Position numbers and translations under genes: made by a program. From assembly GCA_947447985.1 (NCBI GenBank), contig CANFLX010000016.1, positions 1 through 57,153 on the forward strand: a stretch of 57,153 nucleotides of DNA, in the 5' to 3' direction. Below the pieces are notes generated by a model. It did not search any database, was not told the origin of the DNA, and worked only from the letters and a program-made list of their open reading frames with translations. The DNA comes from Comamonadaceae bacterium (GTDB lineage: Bacteria > Pseudomonadota > Gammaproteobacteria > Burkholderiales > Burkholderiaceae_C). This document shows positions 32,724 through 41,377 of the stretch, piece after piece. Each line of letters opens with the position of its first letter. The stretch's first letter is position 1.

Positions 32724-34877
32724 TTAGGGCGTTGCATTGGCATTGGCGGCGGCCCGTGCCGCAAATTCCGCGCGCAAAGCCCGCAGCTTTTCGCGCGGGT
32801 CTTCTTTGGCGGTGGTTTTGTCCAAGGCCATTTCGGCGATAAAGCGACTCGGTAGTGCTGCGACCATCTCGCGGCCTTTTTTGCGCCTGCGGGTCCAGCT
32901 CACGGCCAGGCTGCGCTGCGCGCGGGTGATGCCCACGTACATCAGGCGGCGCTCTTCCTGCAAATGGGCCTCGCCCGCTTCTTGCGCGCTGGCGGCACTC
33001 GGGGCTGTGGCCTCGCTGCCTTCGGCCTGTTCGCGCAACTTGAAGGGCAGCATGCCTTCGGTCACGCCCACCAGCATCACATGCGGCCATTCCAGCCCTT
33101 TGGCTGCGTGCAAGGTCGACAGTGTCACGACGTTCTGGTCGTTTTCGCGCTCGCTGATGGTGGAGAGCAGGGCGATGGTTTGGGAGACTTCGAGCAGATT
33201 TTTGACTTCGCGTGCGGTGGTCACACCAGCGGTGTCGTCGATCTGACCGCCGCAGCGCTGTGCCATCCAATCGCAAAACTCCAGCACGTTGGACCATTTG
33301 GCGGCGGCGATTTTGTCGCTTTCTTCGCCGTCATGCAGGTGTTTTTCGTAGCCAATCTCTTTGAGCCAGTCGGCCAAAAATGCACGGGCATCCTCAGCGC
33401 CCTGGGTGTGCCTGGCGCGAAACTGCAAGTCGTTCACATAGCGGCCGAACTCATGCAAGCTGCCCACCGCGCGGCTGGGCAGTACGGCCGCCAGTGAGGA
33501 CGAAAACAAGGCTTCAAACAGGCTAAGTTTGTACGGGCTGGCAAACACGCCCAAAGCGCCCAGGGTTTGGTGGCCGATACCGCGCTTGGGGTTGGTGATG
33601 GCGCGCAGAAAGGCCGGGTCGTCGTCGTTGTTGGCCCACAGGCGGAACCAGGCGCACAGGTCGCGAATCTCCGCGCGGTCAAAAAAGCTTTGGCCACCCG
33701 AGACCTTGTAGGGAATATTGGCCTTGCGCAGCGCTTTCTCGAACGGCTTGGCCTGGTGGTTGGCGCGGTACAACACAGCGAAGTCTTTGAATTCGCGGTA
33801 CTGCGCACCAGCCTGGGCCAGCGTGCCCTCAACGCGCAGGCTCTGGATGCGTGCCACGGCGCGTTCGGCCTCATGCTCTTCGTTGTCGGCATCGACCACA
33901 CGCACCGGTTCGCCTTCGCCCAGATCGCTCCACAGGTTTTTGGGAAACAGCTTGGGGTTGGGGCCGATCACATGGTTGGCTGCACGCAAAATCGCCGAGG
34001 TGGAGCGGTAGTTTTGCTCCAGCTTCACCACTTTGAGCGTGGGAAAGTCCACCGGAAGTTTTTTGAGGTTGTCCAGTGTGGCGCCGCGCCAGCCATAAAT
34101 CGACTGGTCGTCGTCGCCCACGGCCGTAAAGCGGGCGTCGCCCTCTAAGTGCGCGGCGCGGCTGCCATCGGGCTCGCAGCCCACCAGGAGCTTGAGCATC
34201 TCGTACTGGGTGGCATTGGTGTCCTGGTATTCGTCCACCAGCACATGGCCCATGCGCGATTGCCACTGGGCACGGACGTCTGCATGCTCACGCAGCAGCT
34301 TGAGCGGCAGGCTGATCAGGTCGTCAAAGTCCACGCTTTGGTAGGCCGTGAGACGTTCTTCGTAGCGCGCCATCACCACGCTGATGTGCCGCTCACTGTC
34401 ATTGGTCGCTTGGGCTTGTGCCTGGGCGGCATTCAGGCCCGCGCTTTTCCAGGCGCTGATGGTCCACTGCCAGGCGCGCGCAGTGGCTGCATCGGTGCTG
34501 CCCCCGGCGTCTTTGAGGATGCTGGTGACATCGTCGGTGTCCAAAATGCTGAATTGCGGCTTGAGGCCGAGCACAGCGCCGTTGGCGCGCAGCATGCGCA
34601 CGCCCAGTGCGTGGAAGGTGCAGATTTGCACTTCGGAGGCCGCTTTGCCAATCAGGCCCTTGGCGCGTTCGCGCATTTCGGCTGCGGCCTTGTTGGTAAA
34701 GGTGATGGCGGCAATGCGCTGCGGCGCCATGCCCATTTGAATCAAGCGCCCGATTTTGTGGGTGATCACCCGTGTTTTGCCCGATCCGGCGCCGGCCAGC
34801 ACCAGGCAGGGCCCGTGGAGGTAATTGACCGCCTCTTGTTGGGCGAGGTTCATGGTGTTTCGGGGGCTCTCGGACAT
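32724..34877 (-). CDS. rep: UvrD/Rep family ATP-dependent DNA helicase
   Basis: This superfamily 1A 3'-5' helicase has 717 residues. It is closer in sequence to Rep than to UvrD: LNPGQ-like start (MNLAQQEAVNYLHGPCLVL), Walker A AGAGSGKT (28-35), FDDLISLPLKLL, LVDEYQDTNATQYE, VVGDDDQSIYGWRGA, KLEQNYRST, VVTLSTLHAAKGLEWPHV, and RRLMYVGITRAQRS. Rep clears proteins ahead of replication forks and cooperates with PriA-dependent restart; priA is encoded 1.5 kb away. The ATG at 34877 is used here; one at 34853 (MNLAQQ) is an equally plausible start. Confidence 0.9.
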   Translation of the reverse strand: MSESPRNTMNLAQQEAVNYLHGPCLVLAGAGSGKTRVITHKIGRLIQMGMAPQRIAAITFTNKAAAEMRERAKGLIGKAASEVQICTFHALGVRMLRANGAVLGLKPQFSILDTDDVTSILKDAGGSTDAATARAWQWTISAWKSAGLNAAQAQAQATNDSERHISVVMARYEERLTAYQSVDFDDLISLPLKLLREHADVRAQWQSRMGHVLVDEYQDTNATQYEMLKLLVGCEPDGSRAAHLEGDARFTAVGDDDQSIYGWRGATLDNLKKLPVDFPTLKVVKLEQNYRSTSAILRAANHVIGPNPKLFPKNLWSDLGEGEPVRVVDADNEEHEAERAVARIQSLRVEGTLAQAGAQYREFKDFAVLYRANHQAKPFEKALRKANIPYKVSGGQSFFDRAEIRDLCAWFRLWANNDDDPAFLRAITNPKRGIGHQTLGALGVFASPYKLSLFEALFSSSLAAVLPSRAVGSLHEFGRYVNDLQFRARHTQGAEDARAFLADWLKEIGYEKHLHDGEESDKIAAAKWSNVLEFCDWMAQRCGGQIDDTAGVTTAREVKNLLEVSQTIALLSTISERENDQNVVTLSTLHAAKGLEWPHVMLVGVTEGMLPFKLREQAEGSEATAPSAASAQEAGEAHLQEERRLMYVGITRAQRSLAVSWTRRRKKGREMVAALPSRFIAEMALDKTTAKEDPREKLRALRAEFAARAAANANATP

Positions 34878-34943
34878 AAGCCGGGCATCTTAGCCCCCCG
34901 CGCCGGCGCCAGCGCTCCCTGCATTTGCCCGGACAATGGCGCC

Positions 34944-35927
34944 ATGTTTGCCACCTTAACGGTTACGTTTCCCTTTTTTGCGCTGGTCTTGTGCGGCTAT
35001 CTGGCGGCACGTCGGGGGCTGCTGCCGCTGGCGGCCATTCCCGGCATGAACACCTTTGTCTTGTTTTTTGCGCTGCCCTGCATGCTGTACCGCTTTGGCG
35101 CCAGCACGCCCATCGCACAGTTGCTGGACCCGGTGCTGGCGCTGAGCTACCTGTTTTGCGCGCTGGTGATGGTGGCGCTGGCGGTGCTGGTGACACGGCG
35201 CGGGCGCATCGGCTGGAACGATGCCGCCTTTGGCGCTTTGGTGGCCGCATTTCCCAATACCGGCTTCATGGGCGTGCCGCTGCTGGTTGCACTGCTCGGT
35301 GCCCAGGCCGCAGGCCCGGCCATCGTCACGATACTGGTGGACATGGTCATCACCAGCTCGCTGTGTATTGCGCTCTCCCGCCTCGATTCGGCGCCGGGTG
35401 GCGGGTCGGAGACCTCAGCGGCCCAAGCCGCCCGCAACGCGCTCAAGGGCGTGGCCGCCAATCCCATGCCCTGGGCCATTCTGTCGGGGGCGCTGGCGTC
35501 CGCATTTGCATGGCATTTGCCGGGGCCGGTAGAGCGCACCGTCGGTCTGTTGGGGGACGCTGCCTCACCGGTCGCACTGTTCACCATTGGTGCGGTGCTG
35601 GCACGTTCGCAGGTGCATGCCGCCAGCGGGCACGGACCGGCGGTGCGCTGGTCGGAAGTGGTACCGGTGGCGGCCATCAAACTTTTGGTGCACCCATTGC
35701 TGGTCTTTGGCGTCGGCGGGGCGGCGATGGCCGCCGGCTTGCCCCTGAATCGATTTGCTTGGTCTGTGGTGGTGCTGGTGGCGGCCTTGCCCAGCGCCAG
35801 CAACGTGTCCATGCTGGCCGAGCGATTTGGTGCGGACACCGGTCGCATTGCCCGCATCATTCTGGTGTCCACTGCCGTGGCCTTTTTGACGTTTTCGGGT
35901 GCGGTGGCCTGGCTGCCAAGGCCGTGA
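34944..35927 (+). CDS. AEC family transporter
   Basis: This 327-residue inner-membrane carrier has about ten helices and belongs to the auxin efflux carrier family. FALPCMLYRFGAS, AAFGALVAAFPNTGFMGVPL and LPSASNVSMLAERFGADTGRIAR are typical conserved segments. A hydrophilic central loop (SAPGGGSETSAAQAARNA) splits two halves. Bacterial members export or import organic acids such as malate or malonate; the substrate is not evident. The ATG at 34944 faces rep with 66 bp between starts. The stop overlaps the first ATG of the following frame (TGATG). Confidence 0.9.
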   Translation: MFATLTVTFPFFALVLCGYLAARRGLLPLAAIPGMNTFVLFFALPCMLYRFGASTPIAQLLDPVLALSYLFCALVMVALAVLVTRRGRIGWNDAAFGALVAAFPNTGFMGVPLLVALLGAQAAGPAIVTILVDMVITSSLCIALSRLDSAPGGGSETSAAQAARNALKGVAANPMPWAILSGALASAFAWHLPGPVERTVGLLGDAASPVALFTIGAVLARSQVHAASGHGPAVRWSEVVPVAAIKLLVHPLLVFGVGGAAMAAGLPLNRFAWSVVVLVAALPSASNVSMLAERFGADTGRIARIILVSTAVAFLTFSGAVAWLPRP

Positions 35928-35977
35928 TGACGCGAATGTCATCGACCCCGCGGGTTTATTTGCGCTATATTTTTGCC

Positions 35978-36382
35978 ATGACCAAATGGACTCTCCTGCT
36001 ACTGCTGTTCGTGAAGCCTGCCTGGGCCGATTGGCACTTCATCGGTAAAACTTCCGATTTCGGGATGTATGCCGATCCCGCGTCGATCCAGCGCCAGGGC
36101 GCGTTGGTCAAAATGTGGGCCATGGGCGACTACAAAGACACGCAGTCGGTGCGCCTTCCGCAGCCCCTGTTGTGGACCAACTACCTGTCGGTCAAAGAGC
36201 TCAAAGAGTTTGATTGCAACAACGGCCTGCACCGCACGGTGCGCACGGCCATCTTTGCCGGACGTCAGGCCAAGGGCGAGCCGATTTACAGCTTCGACAC
36301 AGGCGCTGTTCTTGTGAAAGTCGCGAACGCGCCTTTGGATATTGCCCAGTTCAAGTTCGCTTGTGAAGGCGGCGCACGCTAA
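35978..36382 (+). CDS. Surface-adhesin E-like exported protein
   Basis: This 134-residue exported protein has the signal peptide MTKWTLLLLLFVKPAWA. The mature part begins DWHFIGKTSDFGMYADPASI, and VKMWAMGDYK, LSVKELKEFDC and FACEGGA follow, with two cysteines likely joined. The pattern matches the surface-adhesin protein E (Adhesin_E) family, first described in Haemophilus; here it is probably a periplasmic or outer-membrane small protein of unknown role. The ATG at 35978 gives a standard signal peptide; an ATG at 35927 overlapping the previous stop would add 17 residues. TATATT eight bases upstream may be a -10. Confidence 0.8.
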   Translation: MTKWTLLLLLFVKPAWADWHFIGKTSDFGMYADPASIQRQGALVKMWAMGDYKDTQSVRLPQPLLWTNYLSVKELKEFDCNNGLHRTVRTAIFAGRQAKGEPIYSFDTGAVLVKVANAPLDIAQFKFACEGGAR

Positions 36383-36388
36383 CGCGCA

Positions 36389-38554
36389 TTAAATCGCCAG
36401 CGGGTCTACGTCAATCGCCCAGCGCAGCAGGCCCTTGCATTCGGGCAGGGCGCGGCTGGCGTGCAGCACACTTTGCCAGCCGCTTAAAAAACGCTGCAAG
36501 GCCTGTCGGGACGGGCTTTCCACCAGCATTTGCGCGCGTTCTACATTGGCCACCCGCGCAATCGCCATGGGCACCGCGCTGTACAGGGTGACTTGCGCCA
36601 GCACCTGGTCCCAGCCATCCCAGGCGGCCATGTCTTGCAGCGCACCGCTGCGTGCGGCGTTCAAAAAGGCCTGGGCCACCTCTTGGCTGCGCGCCTCCGA
36701 TCGCACGAGTGCCTGGTGGCTGAACGGTGGCATGCCCGCTTGCGCGCGCTCGCGCAACTGGCTGTCGGCAAAGGCGGGGTAGTCGTACTGCTTGAGCGCG
36801 GCGTACAAAGGGTGGGCGGGCTCAAACGTTTGGATCCACACCTCGCTGCCTTTGCCCAGGGCAGCGTCGCGCCCGGCGCGGCCTGCGGCCTGCATCAGCA
36901 AACTGAACAGGCGCTCAGGGGCCCGAAAATCACTGGAAAACAGGGCGCCATCCGGGTTGATGGCGGCCACCAGCGTAATGCGGCGAAAGTCGTGGCCCTT
37001 GGCAATCATCTGCGTGCCCACCAGCACGTCAACATCCCCCGCGTGGACCGCCGCCAATTGCGCCTGCAAACTGCCTTTGAGCCGGGTGCTGTCGGCATCA
37101 ATGCGCGCCACCCGTACCGCCTGCCCCTGCGGAAACTCGGCGCTGGCCGAGTCGGGGCGGCGCACATCGGCCAGCAAGGCTTCGAGCTGCTCTTCAATCT
37201 GCTCGGTGCCCTTGCCCAGCGGCGCGATGTCCAGGTTGCCGCAGCTAGGGCAGGCACGTGGTACCCGCTCGGTAAAACCGCAGTGGTGGCAGCGCAGGGT
37301 CCGGTCCAGTTTGTGAAACACGCGGTAGGCGCTGCAATGCCCGCACTCGCTTTTCCAACCGCAGTCGGCGCAGTGCAGCACAGGCGCATAGCCACGCCGG
37401 TTCAAAAACACCATGCTTTGCTCGCCGCGTGCCACACAGGCCCGAATGGCATCCAGCAGGGGCACAGAAAAAACGGCTCCTCGCGTCTGGTGCTTCATGT
37501 CTACCCTGCGCACCAAAGGCAGCGCTTGCGCTTGCGCGCCAATGCGCCCCGGCATCAGCAGGCGCTGGTAGCGACCGCCGTCCTCGCGCGGGCGGCTCTG
37601 GTGCCAACTCTCCAGCGATGGTGTGGCCGAACCCAGTACCACCTTGGCGTTCTGTAGCCTGCCGCGGTAGACCGCCAGGTCGCGCGCGGAGTAGCGGGCA
37701 CCCTCGCCGCTTTTGTAACTCGGGTCGTGTTCTTCGTCCACGACGATCAGGCGCAGGTGCGGCATGGACGCAAATACCGCCATGCGCGTGCCCAGCACGA
37801 TGCGCGCCTGGCCCTCGTGGGCGGCCAGCCAGGCGGCCAAGCGCTGTGGGTTGGTCATGCCGCTGTGCAGGCTGACGACGGCCTGCGCACCCAGAAGTGG
37901 GGCAAAGCGTTCACGAAAGCGCGCTTCCAGCTGTGGCGTGAGGTTGATCTCGGGCACCATCACCAAGGCCTGGGCCTGTGGGTCCTGTGCAAGCAGACTC
38001 TGTACACAGTGCAGATACACCTCGGTTTTGCCGCTGCCCGTAGCGCCAAACAGCAAAAACGGCCCTTCTTTGGCAGAAATCTCGGCCACAGCGCTGGCTT
38101 GCTCGGACGTGAGTGTCGGAACGTGCGCGGGTGACTCGGTGGGTCCTTCGGCCACCGCCGACGGCTTGGATGCCGCGCGTTCGCTTTTGCGCTGCCGCCT
38201 GTGCATTTGGACGGGTGATAGGTCGCGCAGCTGGGGCGGCAAGGCAGCCAGTGCCACTTCGCCCAAGGACCGCTGGTAGTACTGGGCGGTGAAGCGCATC
38301 AGCTGCTGCCAGGCATCGCCCAAGGGCGCGACGGTATCCAGCACACCGGCAATATCTCGCACCTTGTCGCCGTCGAGCTCTCCACTGGATTCAGCGGCAG
38401 CGTCGTGCCAAACCACGCCCAGGGTTTCGCGCTTACCCAATGGCACGCGAACGAGCGTGCCATTGGGTAAGGGCTCGGTGTGGCGGTAGGTCAGCACCGG
38501 TTCCATGCGCGCATGGGCCGGGGTGTGCACCAATACGGAGATCCAGGCGGTCAT
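36389..38554 (-). CDS. priA: Primosomal protein N' (replication restart helicase)
   Basis: PriA (721 residues) recognises stalled forks and reloads DnaB. Walker A GATGSGKT is at 170-177 and the DEEH box at 273-276. Eight cysteines (395, 398, 404, 407, 422, 425, 435, 438) form the two zinc sites that define PriA. Late motifs are VLVGTQMIAKGHDF and LLMQAAGRAGRDA. A low-complexity, charged linker (about 118-145) separates the 3'-DNA-binding domain from the helicase. It starts 854 bp downstream of hemE on the same strand; the spacer carries a duplicated DnaA-box element. Its end is 6 bp from the adhesin-E-like gene end. Confidence 0.97.
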   Translation of the reverse strand: MTAWISVLVHTPAHARMEPVLTYRHTEPLPNGTLVRVPLGKRETLGVVWHDAAAESSGELDGDKVRDIAGVLDTVAPLGDAWQQLMRFTAQYYQRSLGEVALAALPPQLRDLSPVQMHRRQRKSERAASKPSAVAEGPTESPAHVPTLTSEQASAVAEISAKEGPFLLFGATGSGKTEVYLHCVQSLLAQDPQAQALVMVPEINLTPQLEARFRERFAPLLGAQAVVSLHSGMTNPQRLAAWLAAHEGQARIVLGTRMAVFASMPHLRLIVVDEEHDPSYKSGEGARYSARDLAVYRGRLQNAKVVLGSATPSLESWHQSRPREDGGRYQRLLMPGRIGAQAQALPLVRRVDMKHQTRGAVFSVPLLDAIRACVARGEQSMVFLNRRGYAPVLHCADCGWKSECGHCSAYRVFHKLDRTLRCHHCGFTERVPRACPSCGNLDIAPLGKGTEQIEEQLEALLADVRRPDSASAEFPQGQAVRVARIDADSTRLKGSLQAQLAAVHAGDVDVLVGTQMIAKGHDFRRITLVAAINPDGALFSSDFRAPERLFSLLMQAAGRAGRDAALGKGSEVWIQTFEPAHPLYAALKQYDYPAFADSQLRERAQAGMPPFSHQALVRSEARSQEVAQAFLNAARSGALQDMAAWDGWDQVLAQVTLYSAVPMAIARVANVERAQMLVESPSRQALQRFLSGWQSVLHASRALPECKGLLRWAIDVDPLAI

Positions 38555-38640
38555 AGCAGAGGAGGCATGCGGGACGGTCCAAGGGCGAAGGCATGGGGGG
38601 CAACAGCCTGCAGATTGGAGGATGTAGAGCCAAAAACTGC

Positions 38641-38880
38641 GCTAAGTCCTTGATTTTTATAAGGCCATGCCCTTACCCCCAAAAACTGTGGACAACTTTG
38701 TTGATATCCCCGGCGGGTGCAGACATTGCCCGCGAAAACAACGCAGTCTGCTACGTTGCCTACAAATTCAGCATTTTTATAAAATTGTTTTAAATCAATC
38801 ACTTAGATGCATTTCTCGGTGAGAGAGGGTTCTTTGGCCACCTGGAAGTACCTGGTGTAACGCTTTTGTCATTTTGTGCA
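38641..38880 (+). repeat. hemE-priA repeat unit, copy A
   Basis: Conserved blocks, with offsets from the unit start, are GCTAAGTCCTTGATTTTTAT (0), CTGTGGACAACTTTGTTGAT (45), AAATCAATCACTTAG (151) and ATTTTGTGCA (230). The first and third blocks are inverted with respect to each other (14 of 20 positions match). Copy B has the same blocks at 0, 45, 150 and 229. Confidence 0.85.
38687..38695 (-). promoter_or_regulatory. DnaA-box-like site in copy A
   Basis: TGTGGACAA on the plus strand is TTGTCCACA on the minus strand, one mismatch from the DnaA box TTATCCACA. It sits at the same offset as the perfect box in copy B. Confidence 0.6.
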
Positions 38881-39060
38881 AAACCACAGGCGATCATGCT
38901 GTGGGGGATCTGCCGCTCTGTTTTGGACGGCAACGTGGACGCATGGCGCACCCTTCAAAGGGCATTGTGCCGCTGCCCTGCGTCTGCGCAGGCGCTGGTG
39001 GCGAAGAAAAATCGCAATTCCAGTTGCGACAGGCGGCTCAAGTGAACTGTGTGAAATGAT

Positions 39061-39299
39061 GCTAAGTCTTTGATTTATATGAATCTGGAACGTTACCCCT
39101 GATTTCTGTGGATAACTTTGTTGACATCTTCACCGGCGGGCTCTGCTTGCTAGGGAAATCAGGCAATTTCTTAACTTGCTAATAAAATAAGCAGAAAATA
39201 AAAACCATATAAATCAATAACTTAGCGACACCTTCCGCTCACGCAGCGGTGCAATTCACCTTTTGACGCTGTTTCATTGCAGTCGCATTATTTTGTGCA
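39061..39299 (+). repeat. hemE-priA repeat unit, copy B
   Basis: The blocks are GCTAAGTCTTTGATTTATAT (0), CTGTGGATAACTTTGTTGAC (45), AAATCAATAACTTAG (150) and ATTTTGTGCA (229). The end motif ATATAAATCAATAACTTAGC (39207-39226) is the inverted complement of the start motif at 18 of 20 positions. The stretch 39181-39220 is strongly AT-rich. The unit begins exactly 420 bp after copy A. Confidence 0.87.
39107..39115 (-). promoter_or_regulatory. Perfect DnaA box in copy B
   Basis: TGTGGATAA on the plus strand is the exact consensus DnaA box TTATCCACA on the minus strand, embedded in the longer conserved block CTGTGGATAACTTTGTTGA. Confidence 0.72.
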
Positions 39300-39408
39300 C
39301 AAGTGCAAAAAAAAATGCAAAAAAGGTGAAAAAAGTGCTAAGCCGGTAGACAAGGTGCACCACAAGCGCTGGTGCGCATTATTTTTGGCATTGAGGACGC
39401 CCTCCATG

Positions 39409-40572
39409 TCAGGCGCGCAGAGCCCGCGAGTGTTTGTGCACCGCTTCAACCAAGGCTGCCACATGCTCCGGGGGGGTGTGCTGGCTGATGCCATGGCCCA
39501 GATTAAAGATATGCGTGGGGCCCACCCCCTGCCCTTGGTGGGGCACGCCAAAACTATGGAGCAACTGCGCAACTTCCGTCTCAATCTGCGCAGGCGGGGC
39601 AAAGAGCACGTTGGGATCGATGTTGCCTTGCAGCGCTTTGCCAGGACCGCCCACAGTGCCGCCCACGGCCGCACGAGCGGCACCGAGGTTGACCGTCCAA
39701 TCCAGGCCCAGCACGTCGCAGTCCAGCGCAGCCATATCTTTCAGCCACAGCCCGCCGCCTTTGGTAAACACGATGCGCGGAATAATCTGCCCCTGTGGTC
39801 CGTGGCGCTTGAGTTGGGCCAGGACCCGTGCGGTGTAGGCCAGGCTGAAGGTTTGAAAGGCGCCGTCGGCCAGCACGCCGCCCCAGCTGTCAAACACCAT
39901 CACTGCCTGTGCACCTGCGTCAATCTGGGCGTTCAGGTAGGCGGCCACAGAGTCCGCATTGACCGCCAGAATGCGGTGCATCAGGTCGGGTCGGGCATAG
40001 AGCATGGTCTTGACCAAGCGGTAGTCGTCCGAACCCGCGCCCTCGACCATGTAGCAGGCCAGCGTCCAGGGGCTTCCTGAAAAGCCAATCAACGGCACGC
40101 GGCTCTTGCCATCAGCCTGCGTCAAGGCGCTGCGGATGGAACTCACTGCATCAAACACGTAGCGAAGTTTGTCCATGTCGGGGACTTCCAGACGCGCCAC
40201 AGCCGCTTCGTCGCGCACCGGGTGGGCGAAGCGGGGGCCTTCGCCCAGAGCAAAACTCAAGCCCAGGCCCATGGCATCAGGCACGGTCAGGATGTCGCTG
40301 AACAAAATGGCGGCGTCCAAGGGATAGCGCTCCAGGGGCTGCAGCGTGACCTCGGTCGCATAGTCGCGGTCGGTGGCCAGCCCCATGAAACTACCCGCCT
40401 TGGCCCGCGTGGCCCGGTACTCCGGCAAATAACGCCCCGCTTGGCGCATGAGCCACAGCGGGGTGTAGGGCGTGGCCTGACGCAGGCAGGCGCGCAGGAA
40501 CGTGTCGTTGTGGACCGGGCTGAAGGTGGCGCCGAGTGCAGCATCCAAGTGGGGTGTGGTCGTCGATGTCAT
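39409..40572 (-). CDS. hemE: Uroporphyrinogen decarboxylase
   Basis: HemE (387 residues) converts uroporphyrinogen III to coproporphyrinogen III in heme synthesis. The substrate-binding segment [16 protein letters not shown] is present, as are [14 protein letters not shown] with the catalytic aspartate and the second signature [29 protein letters not shown] and [12 protein letters not shown] are also conserved. It has an extra ~20 residues at the N-terminus relative to E. coli. The gene is followed by the repeat-bearing spacer and priA. In Caulobacter hemE adjoins the chromosome origin, which makes the adjacent DnaA boxes notable. Confidence 0.97.
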   Translation of the reverse strand: MTSTTTPHLDAALGATFSPVHNDTFLRACLRQATPYTPLWLMRQAGRYLPEYRATRAKAGSFMGLATDRDYATEVTLQPLERYPLDAAILFSDILTVPDAMGLGLSFALGEGPRFAHPVRDEAAVARLEVPDMDKLRYVFDAVSSIRSALTQADGKSRVPLIGFSGSPWTLACYMVEGAGSDDYRLVKTMLYARPDLMHRILAVNADSVAAYLNAQIDAGAQAVMVFDSWGGVLADGAFQTFSLAYTARVLAQLKRHGPQGQIIPRIVFTKGGGLWLKDMAALDCDVLGLDWTVNLGAARAAVGGTVGGPGKALQGNIDPNVLFAPPAQIETEVAQLLHSFGVPHQGQGVGPTHIFNLGHGISQHTPPEHVAALVEAVHKHSRALRA

Positions 40573-40978
40573 AAAAGTCGTGCGGTAAAGGTGGCCTCAG
40601 GCCAACGTCGAAACAAAGGGATCGCGGCCCTGGATGGTTGGATTCGGTGGTTAAGTGTAAGCAACTCGCGCGGGGCAGGTTTCGATGCATCAACCCACGC
40701 TCCAATTTTCACAAATTAATTGTTAAACCCCACGGAGGTGGGGCGGGCGAAGCACATCCATGCGCCCCCTGTGGACGGAAACGCAATCACATCAACACTT
40801 GATGACCACGTTGCAGACCTGAGCGCGTGTCGTGGTGAGGTTTCGCCAAACCCTGTGTTGATCGAACCTGAACAATAGAAATTACACAATAACCATAAAT
40901 AAAACTTTATCAATAAACAAAATCGTTATTGAAAAGCTGTATATTTGGATGACACTGAAACAACCAAAAGGCAATGCT
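40573..40978 (+). promoter_or_regulatory. Divergent hemE/pilG intergenic region
   Basis: These 406 bp hold no gene. The hemE-proximal half is GC-rich. A 6-bp stem CCCCAC/GTGGGG at 40728-40743 lacks a T-tract. The pilG-proximal 110 bp are strikingly AT-rich. A perfect 7-bp inverted repeat TCAATAA/TTATTGA (40910-40916 and 40926-40932) lies 46 bp before the pilG ATG, followed by TATATT at 40940-40945, a possible -10 with no good -35. It probably holds both gene starts and a regulator site. Confidence 0.5.
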
Positions 40979-41377
40979 ATGAGTGCAAAGGAAGTGGTGG
41001 GATCGGTAATGGTGGTGGATGACAGCAACACTATCCGGCGCAGCGCTGAGATATTCCTCAGGCTTGGCGGGTACAAAGTCTATTTGGCTGAGGATGGGTT
41101 TGATGCGTTGGCGAAAGTCAAGGAATTCAATCCAGACCTGATTTTTTGCGACATTCTGATGCCGCGGCTTGATGGCTACCAAACCTGCGCCATCATCAAA
41201 CGAAATACCCAATTCTCCCGCGTGCCAGTGGTCATGCTGTCCTCCAAAGACGGAATATTTGACAAAGTTCGCGGCCGGATGGTGGGCGCGCAGCACTTCA
41301 TCACCAAACCATTCACAAGAGAGCAATTGATCGAGGCCGTCCATTCATTTTCTCCCGCCCTGCAAGGTGACAGGTAA
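40979..41377 (+). CDS. pilG: Twitching motility response regulator PilG
   Basis: PilG is a single-domain receiver of 132 residues. MVVDDSNTIRRSAEIFL carries the acidic pair, Asp58 in IFCDILMPRLDGYQ is the phosphate acceptor, and the conserved Thr/Ser (MLSSKDG) and Lys (ITKPF) are present. In the Pil-Chp system it is phosphorylated by ChpA and promotes pilus extension. I chose the ATG at 40979, with AAAAGG seven bases upstream; an ATG ten codons earlier lacks this. Its TAA shares the final A with the pilH ATG (TAATG). Confidence 0.93.
   Translation: MSAKEVVGSVMVVDDSNTIRRSAEIFLRLGGYKVYLAEDGFDALAKVKEFNPDLIFCDILMPRLDGYQTCAIIKRNTQFSRVPVVMLSSKDGIFDKVRGRMVGAQHFITKPFTREQLIEAVHSFSPALQGDR

Larger units (their letters stand above)
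38555..39408. other. Noncoding hemE-priA spacer with duplicated DnaA-box element
   Basis: No supportable gene lies in these 854 bp. They contain two diverged copies of a ~240-bp unit (38641-38880 and 39061-39299), AT-rich internal stretches, DnaA-box-like sites, and between the copies about 180 bp of unique GC-richer sequence. The minus-strand promoter of priA must lie here, and any hemE terminator would too. An A-rich tract at 39305-39334 appears as T-runs downstream of hemE on the minus strand, but no strong stem precedes it. Confidence 0.75.

Noticed and set aside
38555..39408. Main chromosomal origin
   Set aside because: dnaA, dnaN and the usual dense cluster of boxes are absent; only one perfect and one near-perfect DnaA box were found. 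Kept as an origin-like or regulatory hypothesis only.
39277..40080. Plus-strand frame beginning in the A-rich tract and running antisense to hemE
   Set aside because: The Lys/Cys-rich start is only the translated A-run and the rest is a hemE shadow; no ribosome binding site.
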